64,000 nucleotides of DNA, from the NCBI RefSeq assembly GCF_014649495.1, contig NZ_BMTD01000003.1:372001-436000 (forward strand), in the 5' to 3' direction. The first letter of the stretch is position 1. Each line of letters opens with the position of its first letter. This DNA is from Streptomyces filipinensis (GTDB taxonomy: Bacteria > Actinomycetota > Actinomycetes > Streptomycetales > Streptomycetaceae). This document shows, piece after piece, positions 51,548 to 60,551 of this stretch. A model generated the notes under the pieces. The model saw only the letters and a list, made by a program, of their open reading frames with translations, was not told where the DNA came from and did no database searches. The translations under genes and the position numbers were made by a program.

Positions 51548-52522
51548 ATGAGAGCCCATCGCTCACGCGTCATAACGATCGCAATAATTCTGCTCGTCAC
51601 CGCTGGCCTCGCCGGGGGTCTCGTCGCTCTGCTCCGCGACACGGACGACGGTGCCGGCCAGGCCGGCCGGCCCGTCCCGAAGGGCGCCGAGCAGATCGAC
51701 CTGGCGCGCGAGGTGGCGGACTACACCGGCCGGTTCGGCCCCGGCCGGGGCTATCTGCACCCCGGACGGTCCGACCGGGAGGACATCGCCACAGCCGTCG
51801 GTCTGTTGCTCGACGGCCATCGCAAACAAGCGGAACAGCAGCTTTCGCAACGCGACTTCACCGTGCGCACGGTTTTCGACCGCCCCTCGGGGCATCGCTA
51901 CACCGAGGTGGCCGACCGCACCGACTCCGCCGTGACACCGCGCGGCTGGGGTCGGGTCTACCTCGATCTGGACCACCACCCGAGCTGGTCGGTCCAGGTC
52001 CCGCACCCGGGCTTCGACCTGGGCACCGAGCAGCTGGGAGTCCGGGTGCTGCGCGGCTCACCCGGCGGGATCCTGGTCATCGCAGGTGCACATCGCAAAG
52101 CAGGAGCCGGTAACTCCGCGGACGTGGCGCACCGCCTGGACACCGTTTTCCACGCCATCTGCGCCGAACTGGCCCGCCGCGGGATGCCCGGGATCCAGTT
52201 GCACGGCTTCGCCGCCTCCGCCGCGCCCGAGTACGACGTGATCACCTCCACCGGCGCCGGGTCGGCGGGCAAGCAGGACGGTCGCGACCTCGCCGACGAC
52301 CTGCGCGGCCACGGCTTCCGGGTGTGCCGGGCCTGGGTGCGGTCCTGCCCCCTGGAGGGCCGGACCAATATGCAGGGCCGGGTGGCCGACGACGACCATG
52401 TGCCGTTCCTGCACGTCGAGTTCTCCCCCACGGTGCGCGCGGGCGGACGGCCCGCCGACCGGGCGGCCGACGCGGTCACGGAGATCACACGCCGGTGGGC
52501 GAGCAGGCCCGTGACACACTGA
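51548..52522 (+). CDS. secreted or membrane-anchored His-rich protein, possible polymer hydrolase
   Basis: 324 residues. An N-terminal membrane segment or signal (about 9-29). The body has the motif VPHPGFDLGTE (His153, Asp157, Glu161), then ILVIAGAHRK, AHRLDTVFHAI and QLHGFAAS, spacing that suggests a zinc site. I do not recognise the family. It is divergent from capA with 20 bp between them, so a role in cutting or releasing the Cap-like polymer is plausible but unproven. Confidence 0.65.
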   Translation: MRAHRSRVITIAIILLVTAGLAGGLVALLRDTDDGAGQAGRPVPKGAEQIDLAREVADYTGRFGPGRGYLHPGRSDREDIATAVGLLLDGHRKQAEQQLSQRDFTVRTVFDRPSGHRYTEVADRTDSAVTPRGWGRVYLDLDHHPSWSVQVPHPGFDLGTEQLGVRVLRGSPGGILVIAGAHRKAGAGNSADVAHRLDTVFHAICAELARRGMPGIQLHGFAASAAPEYDVITSTGAGSAGKQDGRDLADDLRGHGFRVCRAWVRSCPLEGRTNMQGRVADDDHVPFLHVEFSPTVRAGGRPADRAADAVTEITRRWASRPVTH

Positions 52523-52560
52523 GCCCGCCACGCATCCGACACAACAAGGCTGTTATCGAC

Positions 52561-52977
52561 ATGGCAGACACATCGGACAAACCGAGCGAACCGGGCGGTA
52601 GGGGCGAGCCTTTGCCCCTGCTCATCGTCGACGGTGCGAATGTCGTCGGATCGGTGCCCGACGGCTGGTGGCGCGACCGCCGCGCCGCGGCCGAGCGTCT
52701 GCGCGACCGGCTGGCGCCCATGGCGCGGTCCGGCGTGGACGGTCTGCCCGGCCCCGTGGAGCTGGTCCTGGTGGTGGAGGGCGCCGCCCGGGGCGTGACC
52801 CCGGTGCCCGGGGTGCGTGTCGAGGAGGCCCCCGGCAGTGGTGACGACCGCATCGTGGACCTCGCGGCGGCGGCCGCGGGCCGCCCGTGCCTGGTCGTCA
52901 CCGCCGACCGCGCGCTGCGCCGCCGGGTCCGGGAACACGGCGCGGAGGTCACCGGCCCCCGCACGGTCCTGAGCTGA
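52561..52977 (+). CDS. NYN/PIN-like domain protein
   Basis: 138 residues. LLIVDGANVVGSVPDGWWRD, a central GDDRIVDLAAAAAG and CLVVTADRALRRRVREHGAEV give the acidic triad and alternating strand-helix order of NYN/PIN-like nucleases (YacP-like). From memory orthologues are labelled NTP pyrophosphohydrolase, for which I see no MazG or Nudix motif. It starts 38 bp after the His-rich protein gene and may be on its transcript. Confidence 0.7.
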   Translation: MADTSDKPSEPGGRGEPLPLLIVDGANVVGSVPDGWWRDRRAAAERLRDRLAPMARSGVDGLPGPVELVLVVEGAARGVTPVPGVRVEEAPGSGDDRIVDLAAAAAGRPCLVVTADRALRRRVREHGAEVTGPRTVLS

Positions 52978-53050
52978 GCGCCCCGCCCCTCCCCCGCACG
53001 GTCAGCACCCCCCGCACCGTCCCGAGCTGAGCCCCCCGCCCGCGCGCGGT

Positions 53051-54511
53051 TCAGTCCCCCGGCACCCGGGTGTACAGGACCGCCCCGTCCACGGTGCCCG
53101 CCTCCTCGTAGCGCGCGGCAAGCAGCCGGCGCAGGGCTGGGACCCGGTCGGGGGCGTACGGCTCGCCCCGGGAGTCGTCGACCACCAGGGCCGGGGCGTG
53201 GACGTCCAGCTCCCGCCGGAAGACCGGCCAGGCACCCGCCACGGCGTACTTCTCGCCGACCTCGGACCCGTCCCGGCCGCCGCTGTAGTTGGTGAGCAGG
53301 CCGGCGGTGAGGTAGCGGGTGGCGGGGGTGCGGCCCGCCAGCCAGTACGTCTCCGGGTGCATGCCCCAGACCAGGACACGGTCGGCGGCGGCGGTGCGCT
53401 GTTCGAGGACGGCCGCGAGCCGCTGGGCATGGGCGAGTTCGGGGCGCGGGGCGCACAGACCCCAGGCGAGGAAGAGGGCGCAGCCACCGGCGGAGGCGCG
53501 GAGGGCGGCCAGGCGCCGTTCCGGCGGCAGTACGTGCACGGCGGAGGTGGCCACCAGGGCCAGCGGCGGGGTGAGTTGCAGGTAGTAGTGGCCGAAGAAG
53601 TGGAGGCCGACGGTCACCGCGACCGCCGCGGAGGCCAGCCACAGCCACAGGTCCACCGCCGCGGTACGGGCGGTCCGCAGGGCCCGTACGACCGGCCGGA
53701 GCAGGCCGGCCGAGGCCGTCGCCAGGAGCGCGGTGTTGGCCAGGGCGCGCGCGAGGACGTGGAGCTCGGAGCCGGTGAAGGAGGCGTAGGCGGCGGAACC
53801 GGTCACCGTCCAGAACAGGAACCGGGCCGGGTCCGTCAGCAGCGCGGCGCCCAGCACCGGCAGCGCGCAGCCGGCCGCGAGCCGCAGCGCGCCCGCGCGC
53901 GGGGCACCCCCGCGGTGCAGCAGCCAGACCACCGGCAGCAGCACCGCACCGCCGGTCTGCTTGGTCAGGAACGCGGCGGCGACGGCGGCCCCGGCCGCGC
54001 CCCAGCGCCCGCGGTCGGCGCACCACAGGGCGGCGGCCGTGCCGGGCAGTATGAAGATCTCGAAGCCGACGGCCTGCGCGTCCTCGGGGTTGAGCCCGAC
54101 CGAGACCAGCAGGTACAGCACCCCGGCGGTGCGGCCCGCGCCGTCGCCCCAGCGGCGCCGGGCGAGCGAGGCCACAGTCGCGGCGGTGAGCAGCTGGGCG
54201 AGGACCGCCAGCACCCGCAGCGGGGTCAGGGAGCCGGACCCGCACACCGTGAACGCCGCCTCGTACAGCCAGGGCACGAGCGGCGGCTTGCGGTCGACGA
54301 CGGTGTCGTACAGCTGGCCGCCCTGGGCCAGCAGCCGCGCCTGTACGGCGAGGTAGCCCTCGTCCGGGTTCCACAGGGGCCGGCGGAAGGACGGCAGCCG
54401 GGTGACACAGGCCAGCGCCGCGAGGAGCGGCACGAGCCGCGTCCAGTACGCCGCCCGGGTGACGGTCCTCGTGCCTGCGGTCCGTCGGGGGACGAGCGGG
54501 GCGGCGAGCAT
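53051..54511 (-). CDS. GT39-like glycosyltransferase, multi-spanning
   Basis: 486 residues with about ten membrane segments. LWNPDEGYLAVQARLLAQGG carries the acidic pair in the first outer loop that is catalytic in GT-C (PMT/ArnT) enzymes; DRKPPLVPWLYEAAF and EIFILPGTAAALW follow. It should transfer a sugar from a polyprenyl-phosphate carrier outside the membrane. The ATG at 54511 is chosen because TAGCGT lies seven bases upstream (leaderless); GTG 54520 would start inside that hexamer. Monocistronic. Confidence 0.8.
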   Translation of the reverse strand: MLAAPLVPRRTAGTRTVTRAAYWTRLVPLLAALACVTRLPSFRRPLWNPDEGYLAVQARLLAQGGQLYDTVVDRKPPLVPWLYEAAFTVCGSGSLTPLRVLAVLAQLLTAATVASLARRRWGDGAGRTAGVLYLLVSVGLNPEDAQAVGFEIFILPGTAAALWCADRGRWGAAGAAVAAAFLTKQTGGAVLLPVVWLLHRGGAPRAGALRLAAGCALPVLGAALLTDPARFLFWTVTGSAAYASFTGSELHVLARALANTALLATASAGLLRPVVRALRTARTAAVDLWLWLASAAVAVTVGLHFFGHYYLQLTPPLALVATSAVHVLPPERRLAALRASAGGCALFLAWGLCAPRPELAHAQRLAAVLEQRTAAADRVLVWGMHPETYWLAGRTPATRYLTAGLLTNYSGGRDGSEVGEKYAVAGAWPVFRRELDVHAPALVVDDSRGEPYAPDRVPALRRLLAARYEEAGTVDGAVLYTRVPGD

Positions 54512-54583
54512 GGGCAGCACGCTATCCGGCCCCGCCGCCCCCGCCGGAGTGGGACATACGGGGCCGAAAGGCGAGGGAATCGG

Positions 54584-56083
54584 TTACGGAGTGGTCTGCT
54601 CGGCGGCCTTCTCCCGCAGGGCCAGCCGGCTGTGGGTGCGGCCGTAGAGGAAGTAGACGACGAAGCCGACGACCATCCAGACGGCGAACCGGATCCAGGT
54701 CTCGGCGGGCAGGTTGAGCATCAGCCACAACGTGGCGCACACGGACAGGATCGGGACGAACGGGACCCAGGGGGTGCGGAAGGCGCGCGGCAGGTCCGGG
54801 CGGGTCCGGCGCAGGATGATCACGCTGATCGCGACGACGACGAACGCGAAGAGGGTGCCGATGTTCACCAGTTCGGCCAGCTCGCTCAGGCTGGTGAAAC
54901 CGGCGACGACCGCGATGACCACGCCGAGCAGGATGGTGGGCCGGTGCGGGGTCTTGAAGCGCGGGTGGACCCGGGAGAAGAACCGGGGCAGCAGCCCGTC
55001 ACGGCTCATCGCGAAGAACACCCGGGTCTGGCCGAGCAGCAGGATCATGCACACCGTGGTCAGGCCGACGGCGGCGCCGAAGCTGATGACACCGGCGTAC
55101 CAGGGATGCCCGACGGCCTTGAAGGCGTCGGCGAGCGGGGCCTCCACGGACAGCCGGGAGTACTTCTGCATGCCGGTGACGACGATGGACACGGCCACGT
55201 ACAGCACGGTGCAGATGAGCAGCGAGCCGAGGATGCCGCGCGGCATGTCCCGCTGCGGGTTGCGGGTCTCCTCGGCGGCCGTGGCCACGATGTCGAAGCC
55301 GATGAACGCGAAGAACACCACCGAGGCGGCCGTGAAGATGCCCATCACCCCGAAGTTGGCGGGCGCCCAGCCGAACATCAGCTGGATGAGCGGCGCCTTG
55401 AGGTTGCCGCCGGCCGGCACCGGCTGGGGGTGCGGGATGAACGGCGTGTAGTTGGCGCCCTTGATGAAGAAGGCGCCGGCGATGATCACGATGAGGACCA
55501 CGGCCACCTTGACGGCGACGACGAGCGAGGTGATCCGGGCCGACAGCTTCATGCCGAGGACGAGGATCCCGGTGAGCACCAGCACCAGGACGGCGGCGAG
55601 GATGTCGAAGCCGAAGCCGGAGGCGTTGTCCCGGCCGGCCAGGTAGTCGGGCAGATGCCAGCCGGCGTTGTCCAGCAGCGAGCGGATGTAGCCGGACCAG
55701 CCGACCGCCACCACCGCCGTACCGAGCGCGAACTCCAGGACCAGGTCCCAGCCGATGATCCAGGCGGGCAGCTCGCCCAGGGAGGCGTAGCTGAACGTGT
55801 ACGCCGAGCCCGCCACGGGGACCGTGGAGGCGAACTCGGCGTAGCAGAGGGCGGCGAGCGCGCACACCACGCCGGCCGCCACGAAGGCCAGGGACACCGC
55901 CGGACCGGCGTTGTTCTTGGCGACCTGCCCGGTGAGGACGAAGATGCCGGTGCCGATGATGACACCGACGCCGAAGACGGTCAGGTCGAGCGCGGAGAGG
56001 GACTTCTTGAGCGAATGCTCGGGTTCCTCGGTGTCCCGGATGGACTGCTCGACGTTCTTCGTCCTGAACAGCGCGCTGCTCAC
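54584..56083 (-). CDS. APC-family amino acid permease
   Basis: 499 residues from GTG 56083 with GGGAGG upstream. Twelve membrane segments. LTVFGVGVIIGTGIFVLTG in helix 1 and AGSAYTFSYASLGELPAWI, with FFAFIGFDIVATAAEETRNP in helix 6, mark the cationic amino acid transporter (CAT/YhdG-like) branch. The frame upstream of the GTG is non-coding. It lies downstream of dxs but the dxs terminator separates them. Confidence 0.9.
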   Translation of the reverse strand: MSSALFRTKNVEQSIRDTEEPEHSLKKSLSALDLTVFGVGVIIGTGIFVLTGQVAKNNAGPAVSLAFVAAGVVCALAALCYAEFASTVPVAGSAYTFSYASLGELPAWIIGWDLVLEFALGTAVVAVGWSGYIRSLLDNAGWHLPDYLAGRDNASGFGFDILAAVLVLVLTGILVLGMKLSARITSLVVAVKVAVVLIVIIAGAFFIKGANYTPFIPHPQPVPAGGNLKAPLIQLMFGWAPANFGVMGIFTAASVVFFAFIGFDIVATAAEETRNPQRDMPRGILGSLLICTVLYVAVSIVVTGMQKYSRLSVEAPLADAFKAVGHPWYAGVISFGAAVGLTTVCMILLLGQTRVFFAMSRDGLLPRFFSRVHPRFKTPHRPTILLGVVIAVVAGFTSLSELAELVNIGTLFAFVVVAISVIILRRTRPDLPRAFRTPWVPFVPILSVCATLWLMLNLPAETWIRFAVWMVVGFVVYFLYGRTHSRLALREKAAEQTTP

Positions 56084-56173
56084 GTAGTGCCTCCCACGCT
56101 CGGGGGCTCGCCATGGCCGACATGATCGAGAGGGTCGGGGTGCGTATGCCCCGGCACAGGCAGGTTCACGCAA

Positions 56174-56217
56174 ACGGGCCGGTTCCGCCACCGCAAGGAG
56201 TGGCGGAACCGGCCCGT
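56174..56217 (-). terminator. 18-bp terminator hairpin after dxs
   Basis: ACGGGCCGGTTCCGCCAC and its exact complement form an 18-bp stem with an 8-base loop; on the minus strand TTT follows. It begins 16 bp after the dxs stop codon. Confidence 0.88.
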
Positions 56218-56232
56218 GGGGCGCGTCTCGGG

Positions 56233-58161
56233 TCAGTCGCGGGCGGGCTCCACCGAGTCCACCCCGGCGGGCGTACGGTCGAAACGGCCGTCCAGCTTGG
56301 CGACCAGCCCGGTGACCTGACGGGCGATGTCCGGGGCGGTCAGGCCGATCTCGGCGAGGACCTCGCCGCGGGAGGCGTGGTCCAGGAAGCGCGGCGGGAT
56401 GCCGAAGTCACGCAGCGGCACGTCCACGCCCGCGTCGCGCAGGGCCTGGGCGATGGCGGAGCCGACACCGCCGGCGCGGCTGTTGTCCTCGACGGTGACG
56501 ACGACGCGGTGCCGCTCGGCCAGCGGGGCCATGGCCTCGTCCACGGGCTTGACCCAGCGCGGGTCGACGACGGTGGTGGAGATGCCCTGCTTGTCGAGCA
56601 GGCCGGCGATCTCCAGGCACATCGGCGCGAGGGCGCCCACGGAGACCAGCAGCACGTCCGGCCGGTCGGTGCCGGGCTCGCGCAGCACGTCCATCCCGCC
56701 GACGCGGCCCACGGCGGGGACGGCGGGACCGACGGCACCCTTGGAGAAGCGGACGACGGTCGGCGCGTCCGTCACCTCGACGGCCTCCCGCAGCTGTGCC
56801 CGCACCTGCTCGGCGTCACGCGGCGCGGCGAGCCTCAGGCCCGGCACGACCTGCAGGATCGACATGTCCCACATGCCGTTGTGCGAGGCGCCGTCGGTGC
56901 CGGTGACACCGGCCCGGTCGAGCACGAAGGTCACCCCGCACCGGTGCAGGGCCACGTCCATCAGGACCTGGTCGAAGGCGCGGTTGAGGAAGGTGGCGTA
57001 CACGGCGAAGACGGGGTGCACCCCCCCGTGCGCGAGGCCGGCGGCCGACACGGCGGCGTGCTGCTCGGCGATGCCGACGTCGTACACCCGGTCGGGGAAC
57101 CGCTTGGCGAACCGGTCCAGGCCGACGGGCTGGAGCATGGCCGCGGTGATGGCGACGATGTCCTCCCGCTCCTCGCCCAGCCTGACCATCTCGTCGCCGA
57201 ACACGGAGGTCCAGTCGGCGCCGGAGCTGGCGATCGGCAGACCGGTGTCCGGGTGGATCTTGCCGACGGCGTGGAAGCGGTCGGCCTCGTCCTGCAGGGC
57301 CGGCTGGTAGCCGCGGCCCTTCTCGGTGAGGCAGTGCACGATGACCGGACCACCGAACCGCTTGGCCCGCGCCAGCGCGGACTCCAGGGCCTCGATGTCG
57401 TGCCCGTCGATCGGGCCGACGTACTTCAGGCCCAGGTCCTCGAACATGCCCTGCGGGGCGATGAAGTCCTTCAGGCCCTTCTTGGCGCCGTGCAGCGTCT
57501 CGTACAGCGGCTTGCCGACGACCGGGGTGCGGTCGAGGATCTCCTTGGTCCGGGCGAGGAAGCGCTCGTAGCCGTCGGTCGTGCGCAGGGTCGCCAGGTG
57601 GTTGGCGAGACCTCCGATGGTCGGGGCGTAGGAGCGCTCGTTGTCGTTGACGACGATGACGAGCGGGCGGTCCTTGGCCTCGGCGATGTTGTTCAGCGCC
57701 TCCCAGGCCATACCGCCGGTCAGCGCGCCGTCACCGATGACGGCGACGACATGGCTGTCCCGCTTCTTCAGCTGGTTGGCCTTGGCGATGCCGTCGGCCC
57801 AGCCCAGCACGGTCGACGCGTGGCTGTTCTCGATGACGTCGTGCTCGGACTCGGCCTGCGACGGGTAGCCGGACAGGCCGCCCTTCATCTTCAGCCGGGA
57901 GAAGTCCTGCCGGCCGGTGAGCAGCTTGTGCACGTAGGACTGGTGGCCGGTGTCCCACAGGACCTTGTCCTTCGGGGACTCGAAGACACGGTGCAGGGCG
58001 ATGGTCAGTTCCACCACACCGAGGTTGGGACCCAGGTGCCCGCCGGTCTTGGAGACCTCCTGGACGAGGAAGGTCCGGATCTCCTCTGCCAGCTGGTCCA
58101 GCTCCTCCAGGCTGAGCCGGTCCAGATCGCGCGGTCCCCTGATGCGGGTCAGCAGCGGCAC
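56233..58161 (-). CDS. dxs: 1-deoxy-D-xylulose-5-phosphate synthase
   Basis: 642 residues from GTG 58161, with AAGGAGG six bases upstream. Thiamine-diphosphate motif [20 protein letters not shown], the [12 protein letters not shown] histidine region, and the transketolase-like middle and C-terminal domains ([33 protein letters not shown]) are intact. The enzyme condenses pyruvate and glyceraldehyde 3-phosphate, the first step of the MEP isoprenoid pathway. The frame reaches 58233, but that extension has no ribosome site. Confidence 0.95.
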   Translation of the reverse strand: MPLLTRIRGPRDLDRLSLEELDQLAEEIRTFLVQEVSKTGGHLGPNLGVVELTIALHRVFESPKDKVLWDTGHQSYVHKLLTGRQDFSRLKMKGGLSGYPSQAESEHDVIENSHASTVLGWADGIAKANQLKKRDSHVVAVIGDGALTGGMAWEALNNIAEAKDRPLVIVVNDNERSYAPTIGGLANHLATLRTTDGYERFLARTKEILDRTPVVGKPLYETLHGAKKGLKDFIAPQGMFEDLGLKYVGPIDGHDIEALESALARAKRFGGPVIVHCLTEKGRGYQPALQDEADRFHAVGKIHPDTGLPIASSGADWTSVFGDEMVRLGEEREDIVAITAAMLQPVGLDRFAKRFPDRVYDVGIAEQHAAVSAAGLAHGGVHPVFAVYATFLNRAFDQVLMDVALHRCGVTFVLDRAGVTGTDGASHNGMWDMSILQVVPGLRLAAPRDAEQVRAQLREAVEVTDAPTVVRFSKGAVGPAVPAVGRVGGMDVLREPGTDRPDVLLVSVGALAPMCLEIAGLLDKQGISTTVVDPRWVKPVDEAMAPLAERHRVVVTVEDNSRAGGVGSAIAQALRDAGVDVPLRDFGIPPRFLDHASRGEVLAEIGLTAPDIARQVTGLVAKLDGRFDRTPAGVDSVEPARD

Positions 58162-58240
58162 CCGTGCCTCCTTGCAGTAGAGCTGATCGAGCTTTCGCCG
58201 GGCTCGCCCGAGTCTAATGTTCATGCTTTGCACGACACGA

Positions 58241-58273
58241 CAGCGCCCGGCCCCTTTCGGGCACCGGGCGCTG
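58241..58273 (-). terminator. putative terminator of the xylFGH operon
   Basis: CAGCGCCCGG and CCGGGCGCTG form a perfect 10-bp stem with a 13-base loop, 17 bp after the xylH stop and before the dxs promoter region. Confidence 0.65.
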
Positions 58274-58290
58274 CCGTACGGCTGGGGGCG

Positions 58291-59583
58291 CTACGCGCGA
58301 CCAGCGGTCTTCTGGGTCTTGCGGGTGACCGCGTCGATGACGACTGTGGCGAGCAGAACACCACCGGTGATCATGTACTGCACCGGCGAGGCGATGCCCT
58401 GCAGGGCGAGGCCGTACTGGATCGAGACGATGACCAGCACGCCGAGGAGCGCGTTCCACGTGCGGCCTCGGCCGCCGAAGAGGGACGTACCGCCGATCAC
58501 GGCCGCCGCGATCGCGTTCATCAGCAGATCACCGCCGCCGGCGCCCTGGTTGGCGGACGCGATCTTGGAGGCGATGAACAGACCGCCGATCGCCGCGAAG
58601 GTACCGGAGATGGCGAACACCGAGATGCGGATCATGTCGACGTTGATACCGGCACGGCGGGAGGCCTCGACGCTGCCGCCGAGCGCGAAGATCTTGCGGC
58701 CGTACCCGGTGCGCCGCAGGACGAAGTCCGTGATGAACAGCACGGCGATGAAGACCACCACGGCCAGCGGCAGGCCCTTGTACTGGTTGAAGACGACCGC
58801 GGCGGCGAAGGCGACGATCCCCAGCAGGGCGGTGCGCAGGATGGTTTCGCTCAGCGGCCGGGACGGCACGCCGGCGGCCTCGCGGCGCTTGTTGCCGAGG
58901 TAGGAGCTGACGAAGAACAGCACCGTCACCGCGGCGGCCAGGCCGTAGGCGGCGGCCACGTCGGAGAAGTAGTAGCTGGTCAGCTTGGCGACCAGGCCGT
59001 TGTCGTTCAGGTTGATCGTGCCGTTGTCGCCCAGGATCTTGAGCATGAGGCCGTTCCAGAACAGCAGACCGGCCAGCGTGACCGCGAAGGCGGGTACGCC
59101 GATCTTCGCGAAGAAGAAGCCCTGCAGCGCGCCCGCGACCGTTCCGGTGAGGATGGACAGCACGAGGGCCAGGATCTCGTTCATGCCGTGGGTGACGTTG
59201 AGCACCGCGAAGGTGGCACCCGCGACGCCGGAGAGCGAACCGACGGACAGGTCGATCTCGCCGAGCAGCAGGACGAACACGATACCGACGGCGATCATGC
59301 CCGTGCCGACCATGGCGACGGAGATGTCGGAGAGGTTGCCCGCGGTGAGGAAGTTGGAGTTCAGGCTCTGGAAGATGATCCAGATGACCGCCAGACCGAT
59401 GACGACCGGGAGGGAGCCGAGGTCACCGGCCTTCATCTTCCGCTTGAACTCGGTGACGTAGCCCGCGAGGCCCTGTTCGCGCACCAGCAGGCGGGGGTCG
59501 ACCGCGACGTCGGAGCCGCGTGCCGCCTCGGGGTTCTCCACCACGTGGTCCTCGGGGGGCGTGGAGGTCTTGTCGATGCTCAC
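58291..59583 (-). CDS. xylH: xylose ABC transporter permease
   Basis: 430 residues from a GTG overlapping the xylG stop (GTGA). About 12 membrane segments follow a cytoplasmic N-terminus of ~60 residues. MIAVGIVFVLLLGEIDLSVGS and GGTSLFGGRGRTWNALLGVL are the conserved regions of RbsC/XylH sugar permeases. The nearest ROK regulator gene makes xylose the likely substrate; from memory S. coelicolor xylFGH (SCO6009-6011) has the same layout. Confidence 0.92.
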   Translation of the reverse strand: MSIDKTSTPPEDHVVENPEAARGSDVAVDPRLLVREQGLAGYVTEFKRKMKAGDLGSLPVVIGLAVIWIIFQSLNSNFLTAGNLSDISVAMVGTGMIAVGIVFVLLLGEIDLSVGSLSGVAGATFAVLNVTHGMNEILALVLSILTGTVAGALQGFFFAKIGVPAFAVTLAGLLFWNGLMLKILGDNGTINLNDNGLVAKLTSYYFSDVAAAYGLAAAVTVLFFVSSYLGNKRREAAGVPSRPLSETILRTALLGIVAFAAAVVFNQYKGLPLAVVVFIAVLFITDFVLRRTGYGRKIFALGGSVEASRRAGINVDMIRISVFAISGTFAAIGGLFIASKIASANQGAGGGDLLMNAIAAAVIGGTSLFGGRGRTWNALLGVLVIVSIQYGLALQGIASPVQYMITGGVLLATVVIDAVTRKTQKTAGRA

Positions 59584-60371
59584 TTCTTGATCTCCCCATT
59601 GGAGCGCGCCGCACGACGGGTCACGGCGTTGTCCGTGGCGCCGGTGATGGCGGAGATGATCTCTTCCTGCGAGGTCGACTTGACCTCGAAGACGCCGTTG
59701 TTGCGACCCAGACGCAGGACGGCCACCTTGTCGGCGACGGCCTTCACATCGGCCATGTTGTGGCTGATGAGGATCACGGCGTGACCACGCTCCCGCAGCC
59801 GTTCCACCAGGTCGAGGACCTGCGCGGTCTGCTCGACACCGAGGGCGGCGGTGGGCTCGTCGAGGATGACCAGCTTGGGCTCACCGAGCATGGAGCGGGC
59901 GATGGCCACCGTCTGGCGCTGACCGCCGGAGAGCGAGGCGATCGGGATGCGGACGCTCGGGATGCGGATCGACAGTGTGGTGAGCAGCTCGCGGGAGCGG
60001 CGCTCCATCTCCACCTCGTCCAGCACCCCGCGTCGGCGGATCTCCCGGCCGAGGTAGAGGTTGCCGACGACGTCGATGTTGTCGCACAGCGCGAGGTCCT
60101 GGTACACCGTCGCGATGCCCAGGTTCTGGGCGTCGTGCGGCTTGTTGACCTGGACGGCCTTGCCTTCCCATTCGATGACGCCCTCATCGATGGGGTGCAC
60201 GCCGGCGATCGTCTTGACCAGCGTGGACTTTCCGGCGCCGTTGTCGCCGACCAGGGCGACCACCTCACCGGCGTGGACCTCAAGCTCTACGTCGGTGAGC
60301 GCCTGAACGGCACCGAACCGCTTGGAGACCCCGCGCAACGCCAGCACGGGCGTAGCGGACACGTGAACCAT
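59580..60371 (-). CDS. xylG: xylose ABC transporter ATPase, single domain
   Basis: 263 residues from ATG 60371 (GTG 60365 possible). One ABC domain: Walker A GDNGAGKST (42-50), signature LSGGQ (146-150), Walker B LDEP with Asp170/Glu171. E. coli XylG and RbsA have two fused ABC domains (~500 residues), so this one must work as a homodimer. Separated from xylF by 180 bp with two competing hairpins; coupled to xylH. Confidence 0.92.
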   Translation of the reverse strand: MVHVSATPVLALRGVSKRFGAVQALTDVELEVHAGEVVALVGDNGAGKSTLVKTIAGVHPIDEGVIEWEGKAVQVNKPHDAQNLGIATVYQDLALCDNIDVVGNLYLGREIRRRGVLDEVEMERRSRELLTTLSIRIPSVRIPIASLSGGQRQTVAIARSMLGEPKLVILDEPTAALGVEQTAQVLDLVERLRERGHAVILISHNMADVKAVADKVAVLRLGRNNGVFEVKSTSQEEIISAITGATDNAVTRRAARSNGEIKK

Positions 60372-60426
60372 CTCCTTCGCCGCCTGACCCGGCGGGAGGT
60401 TGTGCAGAAGTTAGGGGGTGTTCCGT

Positions 60427-60476
60427 CCGGCGCCCCGCAACGAGCTTGCGGGGCTGTCTGATACGCGGGGCGCCGG
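60427..60476 (-). promoter_or_regulatory. two mutually exclusive hairpins between xylF and xylG
   Basis: CCCCGCAA/TTGCGGGG (60433-60453, 8-bp stem, 5-base loop) and CCGGCGCCCCGC/GCGGGGCGCCGG (60427-60476, 12-bp stem) share the CCCCGC arm, so only one can form. They lie 56 bp ahead of xylG and 75 bp after the xylF stop. Such structures usually stabilise the upstream mRNA or terminate part of the transcripts, giving more binding protein than transporter. Confidence 0.6.
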
Positions 60477-60551
60477 CGGAGCTGTGGAGGCCTTTTCCCG
60501 CTGAGGGAATTCAAGAGCGGATTCCCTCGGGTGGAAAGGCGCTGCGGCTGC

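Noticed and set aside
53198..56125. 975-codon open frame on the plus strand
   Set aside because: Antisense to the GT39-like and APC permease genes; low-complexity Gly/Arg/Glu composition typical of shadow frames.
56113..59784. 1223-codon open frame on the plus strand
   Set aside because: It is antisense to dxs, xylH and part of xylG and arises from third-position GC bias. Its translation is rich in Asp, Gly, His, Arg and Val with no domain.
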